From Pseudomonas sp. (GTDB lineage Bacteria > Pseudomonadota > Gammaproteobacteria > Pseudomonadales > Pseudomonadaceae), in NCBI RefSeq assembly GCF_030683065.1, contig NZ_JAUXMX010000046.1, positions 1-64,000 on the forward strand: a stretch of 64,000 nt of DNA, in the 5' to 3' direction. The first letter of the stretch is position 1, and the number at the start of each line of letters is the position of its first letter. Below, one piece after another: positions 9,128 to 19,384 of this stretch. The notes under the pieces were generated by a model. It saw only the letters and a list, made by a program, of their open reading frames with translations. It was not told the origin of the DNA and searched no databases. Both the position numbers and the translations under genes were made by a program.

Positions 9128-10381
9128 GTGGGTCAGTACAACAAGGAACATTTCATCGGCCTGGAGTGGTTACGTTTTCTGCTCGGCGTATATGTGGTGG
9201 TTTTCCATACCCTGCATGCCTACCCGAGCGAGCAAAAACCATCTTGGCTAGTGGATCTAACCGGAGTCGGATTCTTTGCCACCAGTAGTTTCTTCGTGCT
9301 CTCCGGTTTTCTGCTGGCCCATGTGTACTGCCGCCAAGGGCAATTGCGCGAACCGGCTCGCAGCTTCTGGAGCAGGCGTTTCGCCAACCTCTATCCGCTG
9401 CACCTGTTTTCTCTGCTGCTGACGATCAGCGTGCTGTTGATCATCGGCAACCTCGGGATCCCGCCCGACGACAGCAAGGCCAGCGTGCGCTTCGTGATTT
9501 ACGATACCAATGCTGACCTGGCAGGCGCATCTCGGGAGACCCTTGAACACTTCATGAGTAAAGGCGAACTGCTACTCAACTCCGCCCTGCAGTTGCTCAT
9601 GCTGCATGCCTGGAATCCTTATTACCTGACGTTTAACGCACCGCTGTGGTCGATTTCCACGCTATTTTTCTTCTACCTGACCTTTCCCCTGCTGGCACCG
9701 CGCCTGATGCGTACGCCCCACAAGGGTTGGTGGCTGGTCGCAATAACCCTGATCTACCTGCTGCCACCGCTCTGGGTGATCCAGAGCCAGGAGTACGGCA
9801 TGCCCTACACCGGCATGCTGCACCGCATGCCCCTGCTGCGTCTGCCGGAGTTTCTCGCTGGCATTCTGTTGTACGGGCTGTTCCGCCAGCTGCGCGACAG
9901 CGGATACGCACCCCGCCTGGGCACCAAGGTGCTACTCGGTGGTTTCTGTCTGCTGTGCTTTGCCGCGGCGGTCTGGCTGCTCAAGGGCGAACGCTTCTGG
10001 TACTTCCTGCTGCACAACGGTTTGCTACTGCCCGCGCAACTGGCACTGGTCTACCTGTGTGCCCTGATCGCCACGCCGCGCAGCGAACGCTTGATCCACT
10101 GGTCACAGCGTCTGGGCGCCGCATCGCTGCCGATGTTCGTTTTACACGTGCCGATTTTCATCCTGTTTTCTCGCCTGGAAAAACTCCTTGGGGTGGTTTC
10201 CCAAGCCTGCCTCGACCACTGGATCAGCTGCGCCAGGCAGGCCGGCGAACAAACGCTGGCGCTGTGGTTCTACCCACTCTTCCTGCTAGTGACGATTGCA
10301 CTGTGCGTCTGGGCGCAAGAGCGCGCAGTAGTGCCTGCACGCAAGTGGCTGCTCAAGTGCCTGCCGGTATCCGCCCACTAA
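9128..10381 (+). CDS. Acyltransferase-3 family membrane protein, possibly OpgC-like
   Basis: A 417-residue multi-spanning inner-membrane O-acyltransferase with about ten hydrophobic segments. The family opening is clear: GLEWLRFLLGVYVVVFHT, with the conserved Arg and His, then FFVLSGFLLAHVY. I chose the GTG at 9128 because AGGAG lies 6 bases upstream and the conserved region begins directly after; an upstream ATG at 8996 would add 44 unrelated residues. The opgGH genes follow 100 bases downstream on the same strand. In E. coli the related OpgC succinylates osmoregulated periplasmic glucans, so a glucan-decorating role is a reasonable inference. Lipopolysaccharide or exopolysaccharide acylation is the alternative. 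Confidence 0.8.
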   Translation: MGQYNKEHFIGLEWLRFLLGVYVVVFHTLHAYPSEQKPSWLVDLTGVGFFATSSFFVLSGFLLAHVYCRQGQLREPARSFWSRRFANLYPLHLFSLLLTISVLLIIGNLGIPPDDSKASVRFVIYDTNADLAGASRETLEHFMSKGELLLNSALQLLMLHAWNPYYLTFNAPLWSISTLFFFYLTFPLLAPRLMRTPHKGWWLVAITLIYLLPPLWVIQSQEYGMPYTGMLHRMPLLRLPEFLAGILLYGLFRQLRDSGYAPRLGTKVLLGGFCLLCFAAAVWLLKGERFWYFLLHNGLLLPAQLALVYLCALIATPRSERLIHWSQRLGAASLPMFVLHVPIFILFSRLEKLLGVVSQACLDHWISCARQAGEQTLALWFYPLFLLVTIALCVWAQERAVVPARKWLLKCLPVSAH

Positions 10382-10483
10382 ATATCTCCCAGCAAAGAGG
10401 AATCATTTGCAGATAAAATAGTCGGAAATCAGTATCCATCTCGACTGAGCCGCTAGCCTCCCTTTGTTTCGTCTGGTGAACCT

Positions 10484-12070
10484 GTGTCATTGAAAATCGT
10501 TAACCGCCCCTCCCGTCACAGCACCTTTTTTACACTGCAACATATGGTCTCTATCACCTTGCTGCTCTGCACTGCTCACGTACAGGCGTTCTCGCTTGAT
10601 GACGTGGCCGCAAAGGCCAAGGCTCTCGGCGAAGAAAACTACAGCGCGCCGGCCAGCAATCTGCCCAGCGAGTTCCGCGAGCTGCCCTTTGCCGACTACC
10701 AGAGAATCCAACCGCGCCCTGATAAATTCGAGTGGAGCGAACTCGACACGCCGTTCAAGCTGGGTTTTTATCACCAGGGCATGCACTTCAATACGCCGGT
10801 AAAAATCAACGAAGTCACTGCCAGCACGGTCTCGGAAATCAAGTACGACCCTGCGCGCTTTGATTTCGGTGATCTGGAGTTCGACCAGCAAGCCACCAAA
10901 AGTCTTGGCTATGCCGGTTTTCGGGTGATGTATCCGATCAACCAGAAAGGCAAACAAGACGAGATCATGAGCATACTTGGCGCCAGTTACTTTCGGGTGA
11001 TCGGCAAAGGACAGGTCTACGGCCTGTCAGCACGCGGCCTGAATATCGACACCGCACTGCCCAGTGGCGAGGAGTTCCCCTATTTTCGCGAGTTCTGGAT
11101 CGAACGGCCGAAGCCGCAGGACAAGCACCTGGTGATTTTCGCCCTGCTCGACTCACCGCGCGCGACCGGCGCTTACCGGTTCATCCTGCGCCCAGGCAAG
11201 GATGCCGTGGTGGATGTGCAAGCCCGTGTGTACCTGCGCGATGCAGTCGACGAACTCGGCCTGGCATCGCTGACCAGCATGTTCCTGTTCGACCCGAAGC
11301 AGCCGCCCCAGCAGCACAACTTCCGCCCCGCGCTGCATGATTCCAATGGTCTGGCGATCCATACCGGCAGCGACGAATGGCTCTGGCGACCGCTTAACAA
11401 CCCAAAACACCTGGCCGTCAGCAGCTGGGAAGTGGAAAACCCGAAAGGCTTCGGCTTGCTCCAGCGCGGGCGTGAATTCTCTCGCTACGAAGACCTCGAT
11501 GATCGCTATGAGCTGCGCCCCAGCGCCTGGATCGAACCCAAGGGCGACTGGGGCAAAGGCCGAATCAAACTGGTGGAAATCCCCACCCAGGACGAGACCA
11601 ACGACAACATAGTGGCGTTCTGGGTGCCGGATAAATTGCCGGAAAAAGGCCAGCCTCTGGCGTTCGCCTACCGCATGCACTGGACCCGCGATGAGCCGGC
11701 GCTGCATCAGCCGGATAGCGCGTGGGTCACCCAAACCCTGCGCGCGGTGGGCGAAGACAAGCAGGCCAACCTGATCCGCCAGCTGGATGACAGCATCGCC
11801 TTGCTGATCGACTTCGAAGGCCCCGCGCTGGCCAAACTGGCGCAAGACGCCACACCAAGCTCGCAGGTCAGCGTCGGCGAAAACGCCAAACTGATAGGCC
11901 ACAGCGTGCGCTTCAACCCCGCTACCGGAGGCTGGCGACTGACCGTGCGGGTCAAGATCAAAGACCCCGAGCAGCCAGTAGAGATGCGCGCAGCACTGCT
12001 CAATGGCGACCAGCCGCTGAGTGAAACCTGGAGTTATCAGTTACCCGCCCACACGGCAACCAGTCAATGA
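10484..12070 (+). CDS. opgG: Periplasmic glucan biosynthesis protein OpgG
   Basis: Needed for synthesis of osmoregulated periplasmic glucans, acting in the periplasm, probably on glucan branching or release. The 528-residue product begins with a signal peptide (hydrophobic core [13 protein letters not shown], likely cut after VQA before FSLDDV), followed by the conserved MdoG region, including [14 protein letters not shown] and [12 protein letters not shown]. The start is a GTG with a GGTGA site close upstream; a later ATG at about residue 21 would shorten the signal region. The stop codon overlaps the opgH start by ATGA, so the pair is translationally coupled. OpgD is the paralogue alternative, but linkage to opgH favours OpgG. 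Confidence 0.95.
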   Translation: MSLKIVNRPSRHSTFFTLQHMVSITLLLCTAHVQAFSLDDVAAKAKALGEENYSAPASNLPSEFRELPFADYQRIQPRPDKFEWSELDTPFKLGFYHQGMHFNTPVKINEVTASTVSEIKYDPARFDFGDLEFDQQATKSLGYAGFRVMYPINQKGKQDEIMSILGASYFRVIGKGQVYGLSARGLNIDTALPSGEEFPYFREFWIERPKPQDKHLVIFALLDSPRATGAYRFILRPGKDAVVDVQARVYLRDAVDELGLASLTSMFLFDPKQPPQQHNFRPALHDSNGLAIHTGSDEWLWRPLNNPKHLAVSSWEVENPKGFGLLQRGREFSRYEDLDDRYELRPSAWIEPKGDWGKGRIKLVEIPTQDETNDNIVAFWVPDKLPEKGQPLAFAYRMHWTRDEPALHQPDSAWVTQTLRAVGEDKQANLIRQLDDSIALLIDFEGPALAKLAQDATPSSQVSVGENAKLIGHSVRFNPATGGWRLTVRVKIKDPEQPVEMRAALLNGDQPLSETWSYQLPAHTATSQ

Positions 12071-14661
12071 ACGCGCAGCGGCCCACCGCAACGTGCCAAC
12101 CAACGCTGGATCGCTACCTGGTAGAGCTGTCACTGCCTGACGCAGAGCGCAAGACCCTGGCGCAGGCCGAGAACTTCGCCGAACTGCACCGTGGTTTGTC
12201 TGGCCAGGCAGCGCAGGGCACTGCCGCAGCCGTCTGCCAGTCCGCGACACGCCGCCTGCAACTTGCCACCGGGACCAGCCTGGCCGACGCCGGCGTCCTC
12301 GACGAAGACGCCGCTGGCCAGGCGCGCATCCAGGCGACCCCGCCGCTGAACCGAAGCCATGTCACACCAGAAGCCTGGCGCACCAATATCCTGACCCGCG
12401 CCTGGCGCAACCTGCTCGGCAGGAAAAGCCCACCCTCACCGCCGCGACAACAATTGGAACCCGCGCGCTGGCGCCAGATCGGCGAGCGGCGCCGACTGGT
12501 CTTGCTGCTGCTAATTCTCGGGCAAACGACTGTAGCAACGTGGTACATGAACAGCATCCTGCCGTATCAGGGCTGGATGCTGATCGACCTGCAAGAGACC
12601 ATGCAGCAGAGCCTGCAACAGAGCTTCACCCAGGTGCTGCCTTATCTGGTGCAGGGCAGCATCCTGGTGCTGTTTTCCATTCTGTTCTGCTGGGTTTCCG
12701 CCGGATTCTGGACCGCCTTGATGGGCTTCTGGGAACTGCTGCGCGGCTATGACCGCTACGGTATTTCCGGCGCTCATGCAGGAACTCAGCCGATCCCGGC
12801 CCAAGCGCGAACCGCGATCATCATGCCGATCTGCAACGAGGACGTGCCACGAGTTTTCGCCGGATTGCGCGCTACCTATGAGTCGGTAGCCGCCACCGGC
12901 GATCTCGATCGCTTCGATTTCTTCGTGCTCAGCGACAGCGGCGACGCCGACATTGTCGTCGCCGAACAAAGCGCCTGGCTGGAACTGTGCCAGGCCTGCA
13001 AGGGCTTCGGGCGGATCTTCTACCGGCGCCGGCGGCGCAGGGTCAAACGCAAAAGCGGCAATATCGACGATTTTTGCCGCCGCTGGGGCAGCAACTACCG
13101 CTACATGGTGGTGCTCGATGCCGACAGCGTCATGAGCGGCGAAAGCCTCACCACTCTGGTGCGCCTGATGGAAAATAATCCTCAGGCCGGGATTATCCAG
13201 ACCGCACCGAAGTCCGCCGGCATGAACACCCTCTATGCGCGCCTGCAGCAATTCGCCACCCGCGCCTATGGACCGCTGTTCACCGCCGGCCTGCACTTCT
13301 GGCAACTCGGCGAGTCGCACTACTGGGGGCACAACGCGATCATTCGCGTACAGCCGTTCATCGACCACTGCGCCCTGGCACCGCTGCCGGGCAAGGGTGC
13401 ATTCGCTGGCGCGATCATGTCCCACGACTTCGTCGAAGCATCGCTGATGCGCCGCGCCGGCTGGGGTGTGTGGATTGCCTATGACGTACCCGGCAGCTAC
13501 GAAGAACTACCGCCCAACCTGATCGACGAGCTGGAACGCGATCGCCGCTGGTGCCATGGCAACCTGATGAACTTCCGCCTGTTTCTGGTCAAGGGCATGC
13601 ATCCGGTGCACCGTGCAGTGTTCCTCACCGGGGTGATGTCCTACCTGTCGGCGCCGTTATGGTTCCTCTTCCTGCTGCTTTCAACCGCGCTGCTGGCGAC
13701 CCATACCCTGCTGGAACCTCAGTACTTCATGGTGCCTGGACAGTTGTTCCCGGTCTGGCCGCACTGGAACCCGGAGCAAGCTATTGCCCTGTTCTCAACC
13801 ACGCTGACCTTGCTGTTCCTGCCCAAACTGCTCAGCATCCTGCTGATCTGGATCAAGGGTGCTCACGCCTATGGCGGCGCGTTCAAAGTCAGCCTCAGCA
13901 TGCTTCTGGAAATGCTCTTCTCGATGCTGCTGGCACCGGTCAGGATGTTGTTCCACACCCGCTTCGTCACCGCTGCCTTTCTCGGCTGGGCAGTGCAGTG
14001 GAACTCACCGCAACGTGATGACGGTATCACCACCTGGGGCGACGGCGTACGTCTGCACGGCTGGCAAACCCTGCTCGGCATCCTTTGGGCTGCCGGGGTC
14101 GCTTGGCTCGACCCGGTATTTCTCTGGTGGCTGGCACCGATCGTCGTCTCGTTGATGGTGTCGATCCCGGTTTCGGTAATCTCCAGCCGCCTGAGCCTGG
14201 GCCTGAGTGCCCGCCGCAACCAGTTGTTCCTGATTCCCGAAGAGTCTAATCCGCCTCAGGAACTGGTCTCCACCTATGCCTATGCCCGCTACAACCGAGA
14301 GCATGCCCTGCATCAGGGATTTATCACCGCAGTCCTGCAGCCGCTCCCCAACGCCATCGCATGCGCCATGGCAACCGCGCGTCATGGCAGTTCGTCACGC
14401 CTCGAAACGGCTCGCCAGCGCTTGGTGCAGCACGCGCTGAAAAACGATCCTGAAATGCTCGACGGGCCGAGCAAGCTGGCCCTGTTAAGTGACCCCGTGG
14501 TGCTCAACCGCTTGCATGCACTGCTCTGGGAGCGGGCTGAACAACATCCCGCATGGCAATACGCCTTTAGCCAGGTCGCAGAACAGAGCGCCTGTTTACC
14601 CGTCACACAGGCAGGGCTGCCCCAGCCCCCGACCGCCACCGCCATCCCGGTAGCCGGCTAA
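12067..14661 (+). CDS. opgH: Glucan glucosyltransferase OpgH
   Basis: An inner-membrane family 2 glycosyltransferase that polymerises UDP-glucose into the beta-1,2 backbone of periplasmic glucans. The 864-residue length fits OpgH. Two hydrophobic segments lie near residues 140-220, then the catalytic domain with [17 protein letters not shown], the Asp pair region [11 protein letters not shown] and the RRW motif in [12 protein letters not shown], then a C-terminal membrane bundle (residues ~510-720). It overlaps opgG by four bases. A strong hairpin follows, closing an acyltransferase-opgG-opgH cluster. Confidence 0.96.
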   Translation: MNAQRPTATCQPTLDRYLVELSLPDAERKTLAQAENFAELHRGLSGQAAQGTAAAVCQSATRRLQLATGTSLADAGVLDEDAAGQARIQATPPLNRSHVTPEAWRTNILTRAWRNLLGRKSPPSPPRQQLEPARWRQIGERRRLVLLLLILGQTTVATWYMNSILPYQGWMLIDLQETMQQSLQQSFTQVLPYLVQGSILVLFSILFCWVSAGFWTALMGFWELLRGYDRYGISGAHAGTQPIPAQARTAIIMPICNEDVPRVFAGLRATYESVAATGDLDRFDFFVLSDSGDADIVVAEQSAWLELCQACKGFGRIFYRRRRRRVKRKSGNIDDFCRRWGSNYRYMVVLDADSVMSGESLTTLVRLMENNPQAGIIQTAPKSAGMNTLYARLQQFATRAYGPLFTAGLHFWQLGESHYWGHNAIIRVQPFIDHCALAPLPGKGAFAGAIMSHDFVEASLMRRAGWGVWIAYDVPGSYEELPPNLIDELERDRRWCHGNLMNFRLFLVKGMHPVHRAVFLTGVMSYLSAPLWFLFLLLSTALLATHTLLEPQYFMVPGQLFPVWPHWNPEQAIALFSTTLTLLFLPKLLSILLIWIKGAHAYGGAFKVSLSMLLEMLFSMLLAPVRMLFHTRFVTAAFLGWAVQWNSPQRDDGITTWGDGVRLHGWQTLLGILWAAGVAWLDPVFLWWLAPIVVSLMVSIPVSVISSRLSLGLSARRNQLFLIPEESNPPQELVSTYAYARYNREHALHQGFITAVLQPLPNAIACAMATARHGSSSRLETARQRLVQHALKNDPEMLDGPSKLALLSDPVVLNRLHALLWERAEQHPAWQYAFSQVAEQSACLPVTQAGLPQPPTATAIPVAG

Positions 14662-14665
14662 CCCA

Positions 14666-14701
14666 AGCCTTCGGGTGCGCTGATTGACGCACCCGAAGGC
14701 T
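14666..14701 (+). terminator. Hairpin terminating the opgGH operon
   Basis: AGCCTTCGGGTGCG (14666-14679) pairs perfectly with CGCACCCGAAGGCT (14688-14701) over 14 bp around an 8-base loop, 5 bases after opgH. There is no T tract, so it may act as a transcript-stabilising end as well as a terminator. Confidence 0.65.
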
Positions 14702-14930
14702 CTGCTGCCGAACCACCTGAGCGCCCCCAGCAAGAACTTGCAGCGGAACATGCCAGCCCACTGTGAACTTGCCTTATGCACAGACTCACTATACTGATGC
14801 CAGATCGCCACACTCGTCAGGCATAACCGACGAGCAAAAGGCCGCGCTTGTCCGCTAGAAACACTAGCCTGGGCGCATACGCTTATTGATGATTTTGTAT
14901 ACCTATACGCCGAGTCAACGGCAGGTTGCC

Positions 14931-16601
14931 ATGGTCTCACCTGTAAAAAAATCACCCGCCAAGCGGAGCAAAACGTCGCCACGGCTGTGCCTCGGTCTAT
15001 TGCTGGCGCAGCTACTCTGCCTCGCCGACGCTATAGCCGCAGAGAACGTTCGCTTGCAACTGCGCTGGCTGCACCAGTTCCAGTTCGCCGGTTATTACAT
15101 GGCGCTGGAAAAAGGCTTTTATGCACAAGCCGGGCTGGAGGTGGACATCCGCCCAGGCGGGCCCGGCACGCCAAAACCGATAGACCTTCTGCTGGAAGGT
15201 GACGTCGATTTTGCCATTGGCAACAGCGGCATGGTCATCGCGCGCATGCAGGGCAAGCCGCTGGTGGCGCTCGCAGCGATCATGCAAAGCTCGCCCATCG
15301 TGTGGATCGTGCGCGCCGACTCGGACATCTACACGCCCCATGACCTGGCGGGCAAGCGGGTGATGCTGATGCCTGCACCGGAAAGTGCCGAACTGCTTAT
15401 CACCCTGGCCCGTGAAGGCGTCGCTCACGACCGCCTGAAGCTGCAACAAACCAGTTTCAACCCGCAAGATCTGCTCGACGGCAACACCGACGCCTACAAC
15501 GGCTACATTTCTAACGAACCGTTCTGGCTACAACAGCAACAACTGCCCTACCGGCTGATCAAACCGCGCGAATACGGAGTCAACTTCTACAGTGACGTGC
15601 TGACCACTCGCGAAGCCCTGCTGCAACAACGCCCGGCACAGGTCGAGGCCTTTCTCCAGGCCAGCCTCAAGGGCTGGCAATACGCCCTGGAAAACGTCGA
15701 GGAGAGCGTACAGCTAATCCACCAACGCTACGCCCCCGAAAAAAGCCTGGAACATCTGCGTTTTGAAGCCGAGCAATTACGCAGATTGATCATGCCGGAA
15801 CTGGTGCAACTCGGGCACATGAACCCAGGGCGCTGGCGAGCCATTGCGCAGAGCTACCAGGACTTGGGGATGATCGAGGGGCCAATCGAGCTGGACGGCT
15901 TCCTCTACAAGGGCGAGGCTACAACCGATAACCGCTTGCTCTACCAGATGCTTGCCGGCGCCTTGCTGGCGCTGCTGCTACTGGGTGCCGTAGCCTTGCG
16001 TTTTGCCCGGATGACGCAAAATCTGCGCATGGAGGTCAAACGCCGTCAGCTAGCCGAACAAGAACTGCGCAGCAGCAACCTGAAACTGGAACGCTTGGCC
16101 AACACGGATCGGCTAACGGGGCAATGGTCGCGGCTAAAAATTGAAGAGCTGGCGCACAACGAAATCAAACGGGCCGAGCGCTACGACTTCCCCCTGGCCC
16201 TGGTGTTTTTCGATATCGACCGTTTCAAAGCAGTCAACGATCAATATGGTCACGACGTTGGCGACTGCATCCTCACTGGCGTGGCGCACCGAATCAAGGA
16301 CCACCTGCGCGACTCTGACAGCCTGTGCCGTTGGGGTGGCGAGGAGTTCATCATCCTGATGCCGCACACCGACCTCGATCAGGCCTGCCTGATTGCGGAA
16401 AAGCTCCGCGCCCTGCTCGCTGCCGAACCGCTGACCGGCACTATCAGCGTCACCGCCAGCTTTGGCGTAGCGCAGTGGCAACCTGGGCAAGGCCTGGGCG
16501 AGCTGGTGCATTGCGCCGACCTGATGCTCTATCGCGCCAAGAAACTGGGCCGCAACCGGGTCGAACGCTTTTCTCCGCTCGATACCCAGCCCCTGATGTA
16601 A
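14931..16601 (+). CDS. Diguanylate cyclase with periplasmic NMT1/THI5-like sensor domain
   Basis: A predicted membrane-bound sensor that makes c-di-GMP. Layout of the 556 residues: basic N-terminus and signal segment to about residue 37; a solute-binding domain of the NMT1/THI5 type (RLQLRWLHQFQFAGYYMALE onward, residues ~39-330); one transmembrane helix (LLYQMLAGALLALLLLGAVA); a short coiled linker; and a GGDEF domain with the active motif RWGGEEFIIL and an upstream RDSD that fits the inhibitory RxxD site. It therefore looks catalytically active and product-inhibited. I chose the ATG at 14931 (a weak GCAGG site precedes it); 14886 would add 15 residues. The binding domain resembles pyrimidine/thiamine-precursor binders, but the ligand is unknown. 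It stands alone after opgGH. Confidence 0.85.
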   Translation: MVSPVKKSPAKRSKTSPRLCLGLLLAQLLCLADAIAAENVRLQLRWLHQFQFAGYYMALEKGFYAQAGLEVDIRPGGPGTPKPIDLLLEGDVDFAIGNSGMVIARMQGKPLVALAAIMQSSPIVWIVRADSDIYTPHDLAGKRVMLMPAPESAELLITLAREGVAHDRLKLQQTSFNPQDLLDGNTDAYNGYISNEPFWLQQQQLPYRLIKPREYGVNFYSDVLTTREALLQQRPAQVEAFLQASLKGWQYALENVEESVQLIHQRYAPEKSLEHLRFEAEQLRRLIMPELVQLGHMNPGRWRAIAQSYQDLGMIEGPIELDGFLYKGEATTDNRLLYQMLAGALLALLLLGAVALRFARMTQNLRMEVKRRQLAEQELRSSNLKLERLANTDRLTGQWSRLKIEELAHNEIKRAERYDFPLALVFFDIDRFKAVNDQYGHDVGDCILTGVAHRIKDHLRDSDSLCRWGGEEFIILMPHTDLDQACLIAEKLRALLAAEPLTGTISVTASFGVAQWQPGQGLGELVHCADLMLYRAKKLGRNRVERFSPLDTQPLM

Positions 16602-16616
16602 AAGACTGCCGCCCCC

Positions 16617-17402
16617 TCAAGCGGCGCTACGCCAGCTGGCCAGCCAGGCCAAGCCGGCCTGTGTACCAGCCTCGCCCGGCAGGTATTCGGCCCCCAGCCA
16701 GCCTCGATAGCCAGTTCGTGTTAACGCATCCAGGACCGGGCCAAACTCAAGCTGGCCAGTCCCCGGCGCCCCACGCCCGGGGCAATCGGCAAACTGTACA
16801 TGGCCGATACGTCCGGCCAACAACTCGATGCCCGCCAGCAGGTCCACCCCTTGGCGTGCCATGTGATAGAGGTCGTACTGCGCCGCCAGGTTGGGATGGC
16901 TGACCGTGCGCAATAATTCATCGAGCTGCTCAGGGGTGTTGAGCAAAAACCCCGGCATGTCCAGCGGGTTGATCGCCTCAACCAACACGCGAATCCCCAA
17001 CACGTCAAAGGCTGCAGCGGTTTTGTGCAGGTTGACGGCCAGGGTCGCCAGCGCCAACTCGTGACTCACCCCTTCGGCCAGACAGCCGGGCAGTACATTG
17101 ACGCAGGTCGGCCGCACCATCGCCGCGTAGGTCAATGCGTCCTGCAGCGCCACATCGAACTCAGTCTGGCGTTCCGGCACCGCCGCCAGACCGGCACCGC
17201 CGCTGAGCAAGTCGCCAGCGGGCAGATTGATCAGCACCAGCGGCATGCCCGCCGCCTGCAGCGCCTCCTTCAGCTGGATCGCTGCCAGCGCGTAGGGAAA
17301 CTGGATTTCCACGCCATCGAAACCTGCCGCAGCGGCAGCCACCACACGCTCGCGCAACGGCAGTTCGGTGAACAGCAGCGACAGGTTGGCCGCGATTTTC
17401 AT
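16617..17402 (-). CDS. hyi: Hydroxypyruvate isomerase family protein
   Basis: A TIM-barrel sugar isomerase of the Hyi/OtnI group that interconverts hydroxypyruvate and tartronate semialdehyde, or a related four-carbon oxo-tetronate. The 261 residues match the family: opening MKIAANLSLLFTELPLRER, the metal/catalytic Glu regions LVEAINPLDMPGF and LGAEYLPG, and the HVQFADCPGR motif. Its start overlaps the stop codon of the upstream reductase gene by ATGA, forming a two-gene operon. No glyoxylate carboligase gene is nearby, so the substrate (hydroxypyruvate versus 2-oxo-tetronate) is open. Confidence 0.85.
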   Translation of the reverse strand: MKIAANLSLLFTELPLRERVVAAAAAGFDGVEIQFPYALAAIQLKEALQAAGMPLVLINLPAGDLLSGGAGLAAVPERQTEFDVALQDALTYAAMVRPTCVNVLPGCLAEGVSHELALATLAVNLHKTAAAFDVLGIRVLVEAINPLDMPGFLLNTPEQLDELLRTVSHPNLAAQYDLYHMARQGVDLLAGIELLAGRIGHVQFADCPGRGAPGTGQLEFGPVLDALTRTGYRGWLGAEYLPGEAGTQAGLAWLASWRSAA

Positions 17403-18289
17403 GCCTCACCCTCCCGGTACAACTCGACCAGCGTGGCCGGGTCACGCTGCAGGTTGCCATGGCTGCCATGCAAGCGCATCAGCTGCGCCGCCAAGCCGCT
17501 GAGCGGCGCGGCCGAACCCAGCTCGCGGGACAGTTTGACCGCACTGTCCAGATCCTTGAGCAGGGTGCGCACATGCCATTTGATCGGTTCGAACTGACTG
17601 CTGGCCATTTGTGGGGCGAGGATCTGCAGCGGTTTGGAGTCGGCAAAACCACCGGCCAAGGCCGGCGCAAGCAGGCTGGCATCAACTCCAGCCTGCTCCG
17701 CCAGGGCCACCACCTCGGCAATCACCAGCGCGTTACAGGCGACGATCATCTGGTTGCACAGCTTGGTCACCTGACCGGCACCGACCTCGCCCATGCGGGT
17801 CAGCCGCTGGCCCAAATGAGCAAGAATCGGCCGTGCCCGCTCGATATCCTCCTCGCGACCACCAGCCATGATGGTCAAACTGCCAGCCTCGGCGCCGGGC
17901 GTACCGCCGGATACCGGTGCATCGACCCAGCGCATACCGCAGCGCTGCTCCAGTTCGGCCGCCATCGCGCGGGTCGCCGCCGGCTCCACGCTGGAGAAGT
18001 CCACCAGCAACTGCCCGGGCCTCGCGCCCTCGACTATGCCTCCAGGGCCGAAGACCACCTCACGCACCACCTCGGTATTGGCCAGGCAAAGCATCACGAC
18101 ATTGGCATCGGCGCACAATTGCGCCGGGGTTTGCGCACGCTGCGCCCCCAGTTCAAGTAACGCCAGGCACTTGTCCGGCGAACGGTTCCATACGCTGAGG
18201 GGATAACCCGCAGCCAGCAAGCGGCGGGTCATGGGCAAGCCCATCAGGCCGATCCCGGCGAACGCCAGGATAGGAAGCGAAGCAGACAT
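17399..18289 (-). CDS. glxR: 2-hydroxy-3-oxopropionate reductase family (GlxR-like)
   Basis: A beta-hydroxyacid dehydrogenase that would reduce tartronate semialdehyde to D-glycerate with NAD(P)H. The 296-residue product has the N-terminal Rossmann motif FAGIGLMGLPMTRRL, the family signature VDAPVSGGTPGAEAGSLTIM near residue 120, and the catalytic Lys in GAGQVTKLCNQM. The ATG at 18289 is preceded by AGGAG at 7 bases, so the 60-residue in-frame extension upstream is rejected. It is coupled to hyi by ATGA. GarR or threonate dehydrogenase (LtnD) are close relatives; the pairing with hyi supports a tartronate-semialdehyde or tetronate pathway. Confidence 0.82.
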   Translation of the reverse strand: MSASLPILAFAGIGLMGLPMTRRLLAAGYPLSVWNRSPDKCLALLELGAQRAQTPAQLCADANVVMLCLANTEVVREVVFGPGGIVEGARPGQLLVDFSSVEPAATRAMAAELEQRCGMRWVDAPVSGGTPGAEAGSLTIMAGGREEDIERARPILAHLGQRLTRMGEVGAGQVTKLCNQMIVACNALVIAEVVALAEQAGVDASLLAPALAGGFADSKPLQILAPQMASSQFEPIKWHVRTLLKDLDSAVKLSRELGSAAPLSGLAAQLMRLHGSHGNLQRDPATLVELYREGEA

Positions 18290-18520
18290 GATCGAACTCC
18301 TCGTGTAAAAAAACGCGATTATCTTAACGTAGCAAAGCGTGGCTGACCCCTGCGTCGGCAGCAAATCCCGCCACGGTCTGGACGCGCCACGCAACCCGCC
18401 AGTGCGCCGCGCAGATAGCCGTTTGAGGCAATACCCATAATGGACCTCACGCACCCACCATAAAGGCATGAATCCCTCTATACTCCGCGGCTTTCCCCGC
18501 TATTGAACCGGAGAACCCCC

Positions 18521-19384
18521 ATGTTGAAGCGTCCCTTTGCGCTGGCCGCCGGCCTTGCCTTATGTTTTTCCGCCGTATTTGCCCAAGCCGCCGATGTCCT
18601 GCGCGTCTCGGCTATCCCCGATGAAGTCCCCACCGAGCTATTGCGCAAGTTCAAGCCGCTTGGCGCCTACCTTGAACAGCAACTGGACATGAAAGTCGAG
18701 TTCGTTCCGGTATCCGACTATGCCGCCGTGGTCGAAGCCCTCGCCGCCGACCGTATCGACATGGCCTGGCTGGGCGGTTTCACCTTCGTCCAGGCGCGCC
18801 TGAAGACCGCCGACAGCGCTCACCCGGCGATTCCGCTGGTGCAGCGCGCCGAAGATGAAAAATTCACCAGCAAGATCATCAGCGCCGACCCGGCCGTGCA
18901 ATCGCTGCAAGACCTGAAAGGCAAGACCTTCGCCTTTGGCTCGGTGTCGTCCACCTCCGGCAGCCTGATGCCACGCTTTTTTATGCTGAAGGACGGCATC
19001 AACCCGGAAGAATTCTTCAGCCGCATTGCCTATTCCGGCGCGCATGACGCCACGGCAGCCTGGGTTCAGGCAGGCAAAGCCGACGGCGGCGTACTCAACG
19101 CCTCGGTATGGGACAAATTGGTCGCCACCGGCAAAGTCGATACTGACAAGGTCAAGGTAATCGCCACCACCCCACCCTACTTCGATTACAACTGGACAGT
19201 GCGCGGCACCCTCGACCCGGTTGTACGCGACAAGATCCAGGCGGCATTCCTCGCGCTCGACCCGGCTAACCCGGAACACAAGGCGATTCTCGACCTGCAA
19301 GCCGCCAGTCGCTTTATCCCGACCAAGGCAGAAAACTACACCGGTATCGAGGAAGCAGCCCAAGCGGCCGGCCTGTTGAAGTGA
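18521..19384 (+). CDS. PhnD-like ABC transporter periplasmic binding protein (phosphonate/selenate type)
   Basis: The solute-binding component of an ABC importer. The 287-residue product has a signal peptide cut after FAQA (mature [12 protein letters not shown]) and the PhnD-family core: residues like [13 protein letters not shown] and the anion-binding loop [17 protein letters not shown]. It resembles the Pseudomonas proteins catalogued as putative selenate binders, and also PhnD/PtxB for phosphonate or phosphite. The ligand cannot be fixed from sequence. The ATG at 18521 has GGAG 8 bases upstream. It overlaps the ATPase gene by GTGA, and the four genes form one tight operon. Confidence 0.82.
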   Translation: MLKRPFALAAGLALCFSAVFAQAADVLRVSAIPDEVPTELLRKFKPLGAYLEQQLDMKVEFVPVSDYAAVVEALAADRIDMAWLGGFTFVQARLKTADSAHPAIPLVQRAEDEKFTSKIISADPAVQSLQDLKGKTFAFGSVSSTSGSLMPRFFMLKDGINPEEFFSRIAYSGAHDATAAWVQAGKADGGVLNASVWDKLVATGKVDTDKVKVIATTPPYFDYNWTVRGTLDPVVRDKIQAAFLALDPANPEHKAILDLQAASRFIPTKAENYTGIEEAAQAAGLLK

